Positions 1 to 9,910 of a DNA stretch of 64,000 nucleotides are shown here, one piece after another. Source of the DNA: Methanomethylovorans sp041447285 (GTDB lineage: Archaea > Halobacteriota > Methanosarcinia > Methanosarcinales > Methanosarcinaceae); NCBI RefSeq assembly GCF_041447285.1, contig NZ_JBGMEB010000020.1, positions 24,310 through 88,309 of the forward strand. Reading direction: 5' to 3'. The notes under the pieces are model-generated. The model did not search any database. It was not told the origin of the DNA and saw only the letters and a list, made by a program, of their open reading frames with translations. The position numbers were made by a program, and so were the translations under genes. Numbering within the stretch: the stretch's first letter is position 1; every line of letters begins with the position of its first letter.

Positions 1-1860
1 AAGCGTTGCCTTACTTATCGTATCTGTTGTTTTGTAGCTACTGAGATCAAACAACATTACATCTCTATACCTTGTGGAAAGTCCTCCCACATCAATAAAT
101 TCACTAGAGGAATACACACTACTTGGAGATGATTCACGTAGTCTATTGTCATAAGTAGGCGTGTAAGTACCGGAACCTGTACTGGGTGAAGTGCTACTAC
201 TTACAGCTACCTGTAACGTATCTGTTGACTTTTGTCCAGCAGTATCGGTTACTGTGAGAGTTACAGTATAGGTTCCTGCTGTGGTATATGCATGAGTAGT
301 TGCGACTCCCGTCGCTTCAGAGGTTATACCATTTGAAGCATCGAAGTCCCATGAATACGTTGCTATGCCTTTATCATCTGTGCAAGCACTACCACTGAAA
401 CTGACAGCTGTACCTGTTGTTGCAGTTTTATCAGCACCGGCATTTGCAACCGGTGCATTGTCTACTGAAGCAGTGGTAATTGTTAACTTTGGTCTCATTG
501 CAGCATTTGAATAATCTGAACTGTAGAATGCAATGTAATTTCCACTTTCAGTGCGTGCCTTGATGAAGAAACCAGTATTTGTGTACTTACCACATACATA
601 CTCCCGTACAAGTTGTGTTACATCAAATTCATAGTATTTGTTATCAGGCACTGTATTTGCCGAGAAAGTAAGATTAGCATATGGTGTACTTCCCTGAGCA
701 ACACCATTCTTATCATACCAGCTTCCTCCTGCTGTTGTCCAGGAATTCCAGGTAACAGAACTTGGATTCCATGCAACTGGCCTGTAGATCTCGACAATAG
801 TGTCAGAAGTACGAGTTTCACCTGCAGGATGATACCAGTACAGAGAAAGCGTTGCCTTACTTATCGTATCTGTTGTTTTGTAGCTACTGAGATCAAACAA
901 CATTACATCTCTATACCTTGTGGAAAGTCCTCCCACATCAATAAATTCACTAGAGGAATACACACTACTTGGAGATGATTCACGTAGTCTATTGTCATAA
1001 GTAGGCGTGTAAGTACCGGAACCTGTACTGGGTGAAGTGCTACTACTTATTACCACCTGCAACGTATCTGTTGACTTTTGCCCTGCAGTATCGGTTACTG
1101 TAAGAGTTACAGTGTAGGTTCCTGCTGTTGTATATGTATGAGTAGTTTCAACTCCCGTCGCTTCAGAGGTTATACCATTTGAAGCATCGAAGTCCCATGA
1201 ATACGTTGCTATGTCTTTATCATCTGTGCAAGCACTACCACTGAAACTGACAGCTGTACCTGTTGTTGCAGTTTTATCAGCACCGGCATTAGCAACCGGT
1301 GCATTATCTGTTGAGGTTGAACCTGAACCAGTGGTAACTGTTAATAGTGGTTTATGTGCGTCGTCCCCACAATCCGAACTATAGAATGCAATGTAGTTTC
1401 CACTTTCAGTACGTGCCTTGATGAAGAAACCAGTATTGGCATATTTACCACTTACATATTCCTGCACAAGTTGTGTGACATCAAACTCATAGTATTGGTT
1501 GTCAGGTAGTTTGCTGGCTGAGAAAGTAAGATTAGCATATGGTATACTTCCCTGAGCAACACCACTCCTATCATACCAGCTTCCTCCTGCTACTGTCCAG
1601 GAATTCCAGGTAACAGAATTTGGATTCCATGCAATTGGCCTATAGATCTCCACAGTGGTAGCAGAAGTACGTGTTTTACCTGCAGGATAATACCAGTAAA
1701 GCGACAATGTTGCCTTAGATATCGTGTCGGTGGTCTTATATCCACTCAGATCGAACAGCATAACGTCTCTGCATACGCTATCTGTACTCCTTCCAACGTC
1801 AATGTATGCACTTGTGGAAAGAACAGTAGTTGGCAGTGACTCACGCAACCTATTGTCATA
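1..1860 (-). repeat. Tandem PKD plus disaggregatase-repeat units within the surface gene
   Basis: The unit starting at position 1 recurs at 847 (846 bp, 282 codons) and, more diverged, about 858 bp further on. The first 203 bases of the first two copies are identical by eye and only scattered changes follow. The third copy is clearly more diverged. The lengths are multiples of three, so unit gain or loss keeps the frame. Confidence 0.85.
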
Positions 1861-4092
1861 GCAAGGTGTATATGAGATTGAGCCTGGACCCGATGGATTG
1901 CTACTGCTTACAACCACCTTTAATGTGTCTGTATCTTTCTGACCACTTGAATCAGTGACTGTCAGAGTCACAGTATAGGTTCCTGCAGTTGTATATGTAT
2001 GGGTAGCTGTTTTACCTGAGGCCTCGGAAGTTATACCATTTGAGACATCAAAGTCCCATGAATACGTTGCTATGCCGTTGTCATCAGTAGATGAACTACC
2101 ATCAAAGCTAACAGCTGATCCCGTAGTTGCTGTCTTATCCGCACCCGCATTTGCCACTGGCGGATCATCCGGATCAGCAACCACTACTATTAATGTATCT
2201 GTAGATTTCAGTCCATATATATCTGTGACAGTCAGTGTCACAGTGTAAGTTCCTGCAGTTGAATATTTGTACGTGGATGTTATTCCGGTGGTTTCAGATA
2301 TGCCATTTGAAGAATCAAAGTCCCATGAATAATATGCTATACCCTTGTCATCGGAAGAAGAACTGCCATCGAAACTAACAGTTGAACCTGTGGAAACGGT
2401 CTTATCAGAGCCAGCCTTTGCAACTGGTGCTTTGTTAGATACAGTAGACGATGTGGAAGAACTTTTTGATGCCTGAGCAGTGTTACCATATCTTCCGATA
2501 TTGATTCTTCCACCATTTGGAGAAGGTTCACTGCTGTAGCTAGACTTTGAATATCCTGCATCTATCAAGGGGCTGGTTACGCTATCCGTTACCCATTTCC
2601 CACTTGAATATCTACCTGCTTTGCTCTTTAGATGGTAATCACGGCTTGTAGAAGATGCAAATAACGGATCAAGGTATATATCGTCGCTATGACCAATATT
2701 TGCGCCAGTGTATGCGCCATTTGCATTATTATATAAACAATTATTGTACACAATAAATTCATGATGATCTGAATTATAGTTCCAAATACCAGTTTTCATG
2801 TTTTTAGCGCAGTTCAAGATAACATTGTTTCTCACAATAGTTGTGAAGTCTGCGCTCATCTTGTATGAATTTGGATATTGATAATACTTTACAGCAGCAT
2901 GACCACCATTATCTATAACATTGTTTTCTATTATTGTATTATCGAATTGTCCTACTATGATTGCTGCATTGCTGTATCCTGTATTAGTACTATATTGTCC
3001 AACATTATACATTATATTATGATGTACATGGACATTCTTTCCACGTTTTACGTTATCTTTGTCTTCGCCATCTATCCAGATAGCAGCCCCATTAAGGGTA
3101 TGGAATATATTGTTATATATTTCGATATTTTCAGATTTGTATCCACTGTTTTTATCGATTTCTATACCTGGACCTGTGGAGGAGCCACTAATTTCTGAAT
3201 GTATAACATTATTATAGATCTTTGCTTCACCAGAACTTGATAACCTGAATGCACTGTTTGTTCTTGTATGAACATCATTGTTGGTTGCTACAACCCCATT
3301 CATTCCCAGAACGTACAGGGCATCATGTCCAAGCTTGTATACCGAATTATCTGAAAATACAATATTTGCTGAAGAAGTGTAAGAATAAGGGCTATTTCTT
3401 GCTTTCAGTCCGTCGCCTGTACTCCATTCCAGACGCATGTCTGTTACTGTTATTCCTTTACAGTCATCAAAATACATCAGATTATAGTATCCATCACCGC
3501 GGTCTACAGATTGCTGTTCACTGTTTCCATCGATCTCAAATCCAGTGATTGTAAAATTTTTATAGTCCCCACTTTTATTTCTTATTAATGGTACATCAAC
3601 AGCCCATCCGGCATTTGCTACCAGCTTAATACAAGCACTCGAATCTCCGGTGAGAATTGTATTTGATCCCATCAGAATAGTGCCATCTATCCAGTATGTG
3701 TTTGGTCCTTTTAGATAGACGGTACCGCCACCAAGACCATCGATATACGTCAGTGCTTTATTGATCTCAATCTCGTCATTTGTTCCATCACAAATGTAAA
3801 TACCATCAGTTGAGACGTTAGATGTGTATTTCCCAGTTGAATTTGTATCTACATATACGGTTGCTGCCGAGCAAATACTCGATGCAGCAATTGAAAACAA
3901 AAGAAAACAGATTGAAAAACATATAAGCATAGTTGGTATTTTTTTTGTAGACGTGTTATTTTTAGTATTAATTGTCGATAAACCATGTTTCTCTTTTGCA
4001 GATTGCCCAGTTAATAAAAAAAAGCAACATATGATATGCAACACGAGCAATATTATCTGATACGATTTAACTGCTCTAAAAAAGCTAAGCAT
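1..4092 (-). CDS. Disaggregatase-like cell-surface protein (C-terminus outside window)
   Basis: Secreted surface protein; in Methanosarcina mazei the related disaggregatase breaks down the matrix that holds cell packets together. The frame is open for 1364 codons from ATG 4092 (GGGGAAGG ribosome site just upstream) to the window edge. A first hydrophobic stretch lies at about residues 11-30 and a second, signal-peptide-like one at 55-78. A right-handed beta-helix follows (about 80-540), ending in the family-typical stretch GRINIGRYGNT. PKD domains with the WDFD core begin near 555, 645, 931 and 1215. Disaggregatase-related repeats begin near 745, 1031 and 1311 with the motif YDNRLRES. The two hydrophobic stretches are odd; an internal start at 3930 would leave only the second, but it has no ribosome site. 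The substrate is unknown; a matrix polysaccharide is inferred. Confidence 0.85.
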   Translation of the reverse strand, partial: MLSFFRAVKSYQIILLVLHIICCFFLLTGQSAKEKHGLSTINTKNNTSTKKIPTMLICFSICFLLFSIAASSICSAATVYVDTNSTGKYTSNVSTDGIYICDGTNDEIEINKALTYIDGLGGGTVYLKGPNTYWIDGTILMGSNTILTGDSSACIKLVANAGWAVDVPLIRNKSGDYKNFTITGFEIDGNSEQQSVDRGDGYYNLMYFDDCKGITVTDMRLEWSTGDGLKARNSPYSYTSSANIVFSDNSVYKLGHDALYVLGMNGVVATNNDVHTRTNSAFRLSSSGEAKIYNNVIHSEISGSSTGPGIEIDKNSGYKSENIEIYNNIFHTLNGAAIWIDGEDKDNVKRGKNVHVHHNIMYNVGQYSTNTGYSNAAIIVGQFDNTIIENNVIDNGGHAAVKYYQYPNSYKMSADFTTIVRNNVILNCAKNMKTGIWNYNSDHHEFIVYNNCLYNNANGAYTGANIGHSDDIYLDPLFASSTSRDYHLKSKAGRYSSGKWVTDSVTSPLIDAGYSKSSYSSEPSPNGGRINIGRYGNTAQASKSSSTSSTVSNKAPVAKAGSDKTVSTGSTVSFDGSSSSDDKGIAYYSWDFDSSNGISETTGITSTYKYSTAGTYTVTLTVTDIYGLKSTDTLIVVVADPDDPPVANAGADKTATTGSAVSFDGSSSTDDNGIATYSWDFDVSNGITSEASGKTATHTYTTAGTYTVTLTVTDSSGQKDTDTLKVVVSSSNPSGPGSISYTPCYDNRLRESLPTTVLSTSAYIDVGRSTDSVCRDVMLFDLSGYKTTDTISKATLSLYWYYPAGKTRTSATTVEIYRPIAWNPNSVTWNSWTVAGGSWYDRSGVAQGSIPYANLTFSASKLPDNQYYEFDVTQLVQEYVSGKYANTGFFIKARTESGNYIAFYSSDCGDDAHKPLLTVTTGSGSTSTDNAPVANAGADKTATTGTAVSFSGSACTDDKDIATYSWDFDASNGITSEATGVETTHTYTTAGTYTVTLTVTDTAGQKSTDTLQVVISSSTSPSTGSGTYTPTYDNRLRESSPSSVYSSSEFIDVGGLSTRYRDVMLFDLSSYKTTDTISKATLSLYWYHPAGETRTSDTIVEIYRPVAWNPSSVTWNSWTTAGGSWYDKNGVAQGSTPYANLTFSANTVPDNKYYEFDVTQLVREYVCGKYTNTGFFIKARTESGNYIAFYSSDYSNAAMRPKLTITTASVDNAPVANAGADKTATTGTAVSFSGSACTDDKGIATYSWDFDASNGITSEATGVATTHAYTTAGTYTVTLTVTDTAGQKSTDTLQVAVSSSTSPSTGSGTYTPTYDNRLRESSPSSVYSSSEFIDVGGLSTRYRDVMLFDLSSYKTTDTISKATL

Positions 4093-4502
4093 CTGACATA
4101 TTCCTTCCCCTGACTCACCAAACATTCTAAGACTCTCCCATTATTTAGTTCACTCAAATGTATAAAAATATACATATAGTTTATAATTGTATTAAATCTG
4201 AAATTAGTCTAGAAAGTTGGTAGCATTTAATACTTAATAAGTGTTTGGGAAAAGTATATCTCATAAAGCATAATTTATCTATAATTATATAGCATATATT
4301 TTACGGTTAATATATAATAACTGATTTTGAGTGCTACAATACTTCTATATTTTCATGAAGAGGAATGTTTTTTAAAACACAATGCATCTCTAGAATACTA
4401 TTTAATTAGTGTTTTAAATAGAAAGAAACGGTTTATAGAATATAGTTAGACGGAGTCTATCACAAGTTAATTAAATATTTCATTAACATCTGAAGGTGTT
4501 TT
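4093..4502. other. Divergent intergenic region
   Basis: This AT-rich 410-bp stretch separates the divergent surface protein and BASS transporter genes. It should hold both promoters. TATA-like runs occur near 4290-4320 and 4408-4420 (TTTTAAATAG, about 85 bp before the transporter start). I see no open frame or RNA gene in it. Confidence 0.5.
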
Positions 4503-5417
4503 ATGTTACAAAAGTTCACTTCTTTATTTCCTTTATGGGCTATCATTCTTTCAGCTATTGCTCTTTTATCCCCTGATATCTTTCTGCCCTATAAAGATGC
4601 AATTCCTTTTCTGCTGGGGCTTGTGATGTTCGGAATGGGTATGACACTTGCCCTTGAAGATTTCTTGCTTGTTTTCAAAAGACCTAAAGCAGTTTTTATC
4701 GGAACTATACTACAGTATGCTTTGATGCCTTTCATAGGATATGCCATTTCAAGAATGTTTTCACTTTCACCTGAACTAACAGCAGGTGTAGTACTTTTAG
4801 GTTGTTGCCCGGGTGGTACTGCATCAAATGTTATATCTTATCTTGCGAAGGCAGATGTAGCACTTTCCATTGTGTTGACATCGTTTTCCACATTGATATC
4901 CTTTGTAATGACACCGTTACTTACATGGGCCTATATAGGCCAGACAATAGATGTAGACATGTACGGTATGCTGATCAGCATTCTACAGATAGTCATAGTT
5001 CCTGTTGCATTGGGAATTGCCATTAATACGGTTTTAAGTTCCCGTATAGAAAATATACGCCATCTGTTTCCAGTGATATCAGTACTTACTATTGTTTTCA
5101 TAATATCGATCATCATGGCCTTAAACAGGGAAACGGTTATTTCTGCAGGATTTTTAGTAGTGATCGTAGTTGTATTGCACAATTTGCTTGGGCTTGCAAG
5201 TGGTTATGGATTTGCCAAACTTCTGGGCCTTAGTGAGATCGAGGCAAGGACTATTGGTATAGAAGTTGGGATGCAGAACTCAGGCCTTAGCGTTGCTCTT
5301 TCCATCAAATACTTCACAGCAACCGCTGCACTTCCAGGTGCTTTGTTCAGTATCTGGCACAACATTTCAGGCTCTTTTGCAGCATCCTTTTGGGCAAAAA
5401 AGAATATACCAAAGTGA
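4503..5417 (+). CDS. Bile acid:sodium symporter (BASS/SBF) family transporter
   Basis: Membrane transporter of the BASS/SBF family, sodium-coupled in studied members and used for organic anions such as pantoate, pyruvate or bile acids. The 304 residues form about nine to ten hydrophobic segments. The family signature GCCPGGTASNVIS lies at about residues 100-112, and a second conserved block (EVGMQNSGLSVAL) at about 251-263. Length is normal. The ATG follows GAAGGTG. The next gene begins 38 bp downstream on the same strand. The substrate cannot be read from the sequence. Confidence 0.85.
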   Translation: MLQKFTSLFPLWAIILSAIALLSPDIFLPYKDAIPFLLGLVMFGMGMTLALEDFLLVFKRPKAVFIGTILQYALMPFIGYAISRMFSLSPELTAGVVLLGCCPGGTASNVISYLAKADVALSIVLTSFSTLISFVMTPLLTWAYIGQTIDVDMYGMLISILQIVIVPVALGIAINTVLSSRIENIRHLFPVISVLTIVFIISIIMALNRETVISAGFLVVIVVVLHNLLGLASGYGFAKLLGLSEIEARTIGIEVGMQNSGLSVALSIKYFTATAALPGALFSIWHNISGSFAASFWAKKNIPK

Positions 5418-5455
5418 TGCCTTCATGTGTGCACATTTCAAAGTAGAGGGAGAAT

Positions 5456-6148
5456 TTGTTAAAAACATTAATATTCGATATGGATGGCGTACTTGTAGAT
5501 TCTATGCCATACCACGTTCAAGCCATGAAACGCATCTTTGACCAGTTGGGTGTACATATGGATCATAAGCTGATCTACGAGAGGGAAGGCGAAAAGACCG
5601 TTGATATTGTACGCCTCCTGCTGGAGAAAGAAAGTGCAAATGATGGAAGGTTCGATCTTGAAGAAATAGTCAAGAGATATATTGAAGAGTTCCAACTTTT
5701 AGTTGAATTACGCATATTTGATGGTATGTTTGAATGCCTGAACATTCTCAGGCATAGATATAAGCTTGCAGTTGTATCAGGTGCTGACAGGCCAATTGTA
5801 CATAATATTCTAGAGAACTTATATCCGGGAATCTTCAGTGTGGTTGTCACAGGAGACGATATTGTTCACGGTAAACCGGCTCCTGACCCTTACCTGAAGG
5901 CAGTGGAGATGCTAGGTATGCAAAAAGATGAATGTATTGTAATAGAGAATGCTCCTGTGGGTGTACAGGCTGCAAAGGCTGCAGGTTTATGCTGTATAGC
6001 AGTCCCTACATACCTGAACCCTCAAGAGCTTCAACAGGCAGATCTTGTTGTTATGGATCATAACCTTTTAATTGACCTTCTTCTAAATCTGCATGAGGAT
6101 AAGCCGGAAACTTGTATTAGAGAATGTACTCATCTTGAAAAGTTATAA
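5456..6148 (+). CDS. HAD-superfamily hydrolase (beta-phosphoglucomutase/phosphatase type)
   Basis: Cytosolic phosphatase or phosphomutase of the haloacid dehalogenase superfamily, subfamily I. Motif I DMDGVLVDS (about residues 8-16) carries the nucleophile and acid/base aspartates. Motif II is the VVSGADR region (about 101-107). Motif III lysine and the following acidic motif are in GKPAPDP and VIENAPVGVQAAKAAG. Translation starts at TTG 5456 after GAGGGAG; no better start is in frame. The last 19 bp overlap the end of the convergent oxidoreductase gene. The substrate is not determinable. Confidence 0.85.
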   Translation: MLKTLIFDMDGVLVDSMPYHVQAMKRIFDQLGVHMDHKLIYEREGEKTVDIVRLLLEKESANDGRFDLEEIVKRYIEEFQLLVELRIFDGMFECLNILRHRYKLAVVSGADRPIVHNILENLYPGIFSVVVTGDDIVHGKPAPDPYLKAVEMLGMQKDECIVIENAPVGVQAAKAAGLCCIAVPTYLNPQELQQADLVVMDHNLLIDLLLNLHEDKPETCIRECTHLEKL

Positions 6149-7224
6149 TTGCACTTGATACCACTTTCATCAGAGCAAAGATTACAAGATACGCATTTTG
6201 CAACTTCTGTTTCCATGTTTTTGAGTTTAATCACCAGGTCAGGTTCACATATTAGTGGCCTGCATAGGGAGATCATGTCAGTATAACTTTCCTTAAGCAG
6301 CGTTTCCATTACATGCTTCGACCTGATACCACCTACAAGGATCACAGGTACAGTGACTTTCTCTTTTATCTTTTTAGCATAGTCACGGTAATAGGCTTCT
6401 TTTTCTGGTAAATCAATATTCGTTCTGAATAACTCATCACCAGCCTCTGCGATCCCTCCGCTGACCTCTATGGCGCATACACCATTATCTGAGAGGATCT
6501 TTGCTATCTCTATACTTTCAGGCGCATCAAGAGTGCGCTTGTGAGATCTAGGTTTAAAACCGTCAGTAACATTCAGTTTGACAAGAATTGGATATTCGTG
6601 GCCTACCAGTTCCCGCGTGCGTGAGATTATGTCAAGGACCACCTGTGTCCTTTTTTCAGTGGAACCGCCCCATCTATCCTTTCGCCTGTTAGTATACGGA
6701 GATATAAAATTGCTGAGCAAAAAACCGTGTGCACAATGCAACTGTACACCATCAAATCCAGCTTCTTTTGCCCTTCTTGCAGCCTGCGCAAAGTTCTCTA
6801 TAGTTTCAAGCACTTCCTTTTCCGTCATTTCTTCTGGCGTGATACCCTTTGTTGTATCAACAATCGCAGAAGGAGCCAGCATATATGGGTTTTGGGCAGT
6901 GATCATGGTCTGCCGTCCTCCGTGGGCTATTTGTATGACTATCTTGCTGCCATGTTGATGTACCCTTGCAACGATTTTCTTATAAGGTTCTATGAACCTG
7001 TCATCATAGATACCTTGTTGCAGATGATCACTTTTTCCCTTTGGGTTAACATAAGCATAGCCAGTTATGATAAGCCCCACTTCATTGCGGGCAAGTTCCT
7101 CGTATAAGTCCCCTATGCGTGAAGTAGGTGTTCCATCGGGTTCTGCCATCCATTCGTGTGTGGCAGATCTGACAAAACGATTAGGGATCTCAATTCCGGC
7201 TATATTGATGGGCTCGAAAAACAT
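6130..7224 (-). CDS. Old yellow enzyme-like NADH:flavin oxidoreductase
   Basis: FMN-dependent TIM-barrel oxidoreductase of the OYE/2,4-dienoyl-CoA reductase family. Family landmarks are NRFVRSATHEWMA near the N-terminus, QIAHGGRQ near 98-105, GFDGVQLHCAHGFLLSNFISP with the substrate-site histidines, and the phosphate-binding VGGIRS. Four cysteines near the C-terminus (C-X2-C-X2-C-X7-C, CVSCNLC) probably bind a 4Fe-4S cluster as in dienoyl-CoA reductase. The C-terminal FAD/NAD domains of long family members are absent, so electrons must come from another source. The enoate substrate is unknown. Confidence 0.85.
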   Translation of the reverse strand: MFFEPINIAGIEIPNRFVRSATHEWMAEPDGTPTSRIGDLYEELARNEVGLIITGYAYVNPKGKSDHLQQGIYDDRFIEPYKKIVARVHQHGSKIVIQIAHGGRQTMITAQNPYMLAPSAIVDTTKGITPEEMTEKEVLETIENFAQAARRAKEAGFDGVQLHCAHGFLLSNFISPYTNRRKDRWGGSTEKRTQVVLDIISRTRELVGHEYPILVKLNVTDGFKPRSHKRTLDAPESIEIAKILSDNGVCAIEVSGGIAEAGDELFRTNIDLPEKEAYYRDYAKKIKEKVTVPVILVGGIRSKHVMETLLKESYTDMISLCRPLICEPDLVIKLKNMETEVAKCVSCNLCSDESGIKCNYNFSR

Positions 7225-7300
7225 GGATTGTTGTTCCTCCCCTCAGCTTATAATCCTTTCTTTTTTAAGCCAGTTTTTATTTATCAAAAAAAATATGGGC

Positions 7301-8005
7301 TCAGTGACGTGATACCCTTAGAACATGGATATCTTCTTTAAGTGTCTCGATATTGGATTTGTAAAAGAACAATGTTAAGAACAGAGCAAGGAATGCCACG
7401 AAATTTACTAGCAGCGTTAGTTGCAATGAAGAACCCTCCAGTCCTCCTCCTGTACTGCCGTAAACTGCTTCCCCAAACATTAATGGATGCGCAGAACGCC
7501 ACAGGCGGATAGAAAGAAAACTCAGGGGCACGGAGATGAAACCTACTATTCCAAATACTGCTGCAAGTCTCGCCTTTGATTCCGGCTCCTCTATAGCCTG
7601 ACGTAGTAGCAGATACGTGGCATAAACAAGGAACAGTGCAAGAGATGTAGTAAGCCGGGGTTCCCATACCCAGTACCAACCCCAGGTAGCCCTAGCCCAG
7701 ATAGAACCTGTGATTAGTACCAGCATAGCAAAAATTACCCCTATCTCTGCTGCGGACCTGGCATAAATATCCCATTTCACATCATGAGATCTAAGCTGCA
7801 TGATACTTGCAGCAAAAACAATGAAGAAGGAAAAGTATGCAGTAATTGCTATGGGCATATGGAAATAAAATATTTTGAAACTGCTATCCAGTATCTCACC
7901 TGAACTTGATTTCATTGTAGGCAAGTAGAAAAAAACCATATACATTGATAGAAGCACAAGTGCAGTGGTTACAACGGCCAATATCCTTATTTTTTTATTT
8001 TCCAT
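7301..8005 (-). CDS. ccmC: Haem exporter/cytochrome c maturation protein CcmC
   Basis: Integral membrane protein of the CcmC/CcsA haem-handling family; in system I it presents haem on the outer face of the membrane for cytochrome c maturation. The tryptophan-rich segment WGWYWVWEPRLT (about residues 108-119) is the family's haem-binding WWD-like motif, and conserved histidines lie in FYFHMP (about 49) and SAHPLMF. About six membrane segments are present. It is the last gene of the ccmA-ccmB-ccmC operon, 82 bp after ccmB. No ccmE or ccmF is in the window. Confidence 0.9.
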   Translation of the reverse strand: MENKKIRILAVVTTALVLLSMYMVFFYLPTMKSSSGEILDSSFKIFYFHMPIAITAYFSFFIVFAASIMQLRSHDVKWDIYARSAAEIGVIFAMLVLITGSIWARATWGWYWVWEPRLTTSLALFLVYATYLLLRQAIEEPESKARLAAVFGIVGFISVPLSFLSIRLWRSAHPLMFGEAVYGSTGGGLEGSSLQLTLLVNFVAFLALFLTLFFYKSNIETLKEDIHVLRVSRH

Positions 8006-8087
8006 ACTTTAGTCCCATTTTTGATCTTGTTTTCTATGATGGTCTATTATCAATATATTTTATTTAATTTCCCGTTATCTTTTTGCA

Positions 8088-8762
8088 TCATCCTTCCAGC
8101 GTGTGGTCAAACAGCAGACGTGCCAGCGTAAAGAAAACAATATCATATACAGCCATCAGGCGCAGTTCGGTAATTATCTCAAATATTCCATCTCCTGCCA
8201 GTATCTTGCCAGTGGCCAGTACAGCAGGAATGAGGACTGGCACAAGCAGAGGAAGTAAAAGTACAGGGAGCAATATTTCCCGGGTACGGGTGTTAACAGT
8301 TAGAGCAGAAAGCAAGGTTCCAACTGCCGAAAAACCTGCTGTGCCGAGCAGTATTACTATTGCCATTACCGGGATGTCAGGGATAGTATAATTAAACAGC
8401 ACCATGAAAACAGGTACTGTTGCTATTTCCACAATGAACATCAGGCACATGCTTGATATGGCCTTGCCGGTGTATATGGCTGCACTGTCTACAGGGCATA
8501 GCCGTAATCCTTCCAGGCAACCATTCTCAGTCTCTGAGGCAAATGTCCTGGTGATGCCTAGCATTCCGGCAAATATGAAGGCTATCCAAAGTAAGCCTGG
8601 AGCCAGGCGATCAATGACTGAAGAATCGCTAAGCATATCACTGAGGGATAAGCTGAAGATTACCATAACTACAATAGAAAATACGAGCATGGAGTTAAGC
8701 ACCTGTTTTGTGCGCAGTTCAGTACGCAGGTCCTTTGCTGAAATATAGAGACTGCGTATCAT
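8088..8762 (-). CDS. ccmB: Haem ABC exporter permease CcmB
   Basis: Membrane subunit of the CcmAB transporter, with about six hydrophobic segments over 224 residues and the N-terminal pattern of CcmB (IRSLYISAKDLRTELRTK). It works with CcmA to release haem from CcmC during cytochrome c assembly. Its ATG overlaps the ccmA stop by 4 bp, so the two are translationally coupled. It is assigned from family pattern plus the ccmA/ccmC neighbours. Confidence 0.87.
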   Translation of the reverse strand: MIRSLYISAKDLRTELRTKQVLNSMLVFSIVVMVIFSLSLSDMLSDSSVIDRLAPGLLWIAFIFAGMLGITRTFASETENGCLEGLRLCPVDSAAIYTGKAISSMCLMFIVEIATVPVFMVLFNYTIPDIPVMAIVILLGTAGFSAVGTLLSALTVNTRTREILLPVLLLPLLVPVLIPAVLATGKILAGDGIFEIITELRLMAVYDIVFFTLARLLFDHTLEG

Positions 8763-9478
8763 GCTCCTCCATCAAATATCGTGGTATAGATATTCTTGAG
8801 TTCTTCTGCAGAACTTATGTCCTTTTGCCTTATATCTGAAGATATCTTTCCATCACAAAGTATGATTATCCTGTCACATATACAAAAAGCCCTGTCTATA
8901 TCATGTGTAACCATCAGCACTGTGGCTTTTTTGCTATTTTCGAGAAGCAGTCTCTCTAGATCACAGGCTGATTGCAGATCCAGGCCAGTATATGGCTCAT
9001 CCATTAAAATTATTTCAGGATCATGAATGAGAGAACGTGCGATAGACAGACGTTGCTTCATACCTCTGGAAAGTGTGCTTACACGGTCCATACATCTGTG
9101 TTCAAGATGCATCTGCTCAAGAAGTAGTTGAATCCTTTGAGTTAGTTCGTCATCAGACAATCCATACATTTTTCCAAAAAAACGCAGGTTTTCTTCGACT
9201 GTCAGATCGTTATACAGATAACTCTCGTGTGAAATGGCGCCGATCTTTTTTCGTATCTGTAATGCTGACCTGTTAAGCTCCATTCCACTTATTTCTACTG
9301 AGCCTGATGAGGGTCTTACAAGAGTTTCAAGTATCTTGAGTAGCGTCGTTTTACCTGCACCGTTAGGGCCCAGAATTATTACAAATTCTCCTTGTTCTAT
9401 ATTCAGGTTAATATCCTGTAGTGCAACATGTCCTGCGAACTTTTTGTTAAGCTCCTTTATGGAAATGATGCTACCCAT
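8759..9478 (-). CDS. ccmA: Haem ABC exporter ATPase CcmA
   Basis: Cytosolic ABC ATPase. Walker A GPNGAGKTT is at about residues 38-46, the signature LSRGMKQRLSIA at about 138, Walker B IILMDEP just after it, and the switch histidine in VTHD. At 239 residues it is a single nucleotide-binding domain. It heads the ccmABC operon and overlaps ccmB by 4 bp. The role in haem export is inferred from the two membrane genes that follow. The presence of this operon supports a methanogen with c-type cytochromes. Confidence 0.9.
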   Translation of the reverse strand: MGSIISIKELNKKFAGHVALQDINLNIEQGEFVIILGPNGAGKTTLLKILETLVRPSSGSVEISGMELNRSALQIRKKIGAISHESYLYNDLTVEENLRFFGKMYGLSDDELTQRIQLLLEQMHLEHRCMDRVSTLSRGMKQRLSIARSLIHDPEIILMDEPYTGLDLQSACDLERLLLENSKKATVLMVTHDIDRAFCICDRIIILCDGKISSDIRQKDISSAEELKNIYTTIFDGGA

Positions 9479-9704
9479 GAAATACTAAATGACATGAGGC
9501 TTAGATTAACATTTTGCCATGAAATGTATATCCTGTGGAGAAGGTATTACAGTAATGCAATGTGCTCTTAGCTTCTTATTGATTTGTAGATAGTTGAAAA
9601 CTACTTCATCATAATGAGCATCTTCATGTTTTACATCAGGACTATATTTAAATAGTTGAATGAATTAGTTTAAGCCGGTACAAGCAGTACCCTTGGTGAT
9701 ATGA
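9479..9704. promoter_or_regulatory. Intergenic region with TATA-like element before a small membrane gene
   Basis: The region lies between ccmA and a small plus-strand gene. CTATATTTAAATAG at 9642-9655 is a good archaeal TATA candidate about 50 bp before the start at 9705. Nothing else is recognised. Confidence 0.4.
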
Positions 9705-9910
9705 ATGAAAAATATTCTGAAAAATGAAGATGCTAATGTCGATTTAGTCGATATTTTACTTCCATTTATTCTAATGTCTATAATTGGTATGATCGTGTTT
9801 TTGCTGCAAGCATAATCATCCACACTCTTATTTTTTACACAAGCTCTGCAGTAGGTTTTCTTATAGGATTGCTTTTTGCGGATGTGGGGGATGTACTGAG
9901 ACCTATCTAA
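9705..9910 (+). pseudogene. Small two-helix membrane protein split by a -1 frame change
   Basis: From ATG 9705 (GGTGAT ribosome site) a 36-residue protein runs to TAA at 9813-9815 and ends in a hydrophobic helix. The -1 frame continues without a break after the TTTTT run at 9798-9802 and gives a second coherent membrane segment, ending LLFADVGDVLRPI at TAA 9908-9910. One extra T would restore a protein of about 67 residues. I infer a frame break (mutation or base-calling error); programmed slippage on the T run is less likely. The function is unknown. Confidence 0.5.

Noticed and set aside
613..978. Plus-strand open frame inside the surface-protein gene
   Set aside because: It is antisense to the repeat domains, recurs only because the repeat recurs, and has no ribosome site or domain.
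1..1860. CRISPR-like array
   Set aside because: The repeats are 846-858 bp coding units in frame, not short repeats with spacers; no CRISPR array was seen anywhere in the window.
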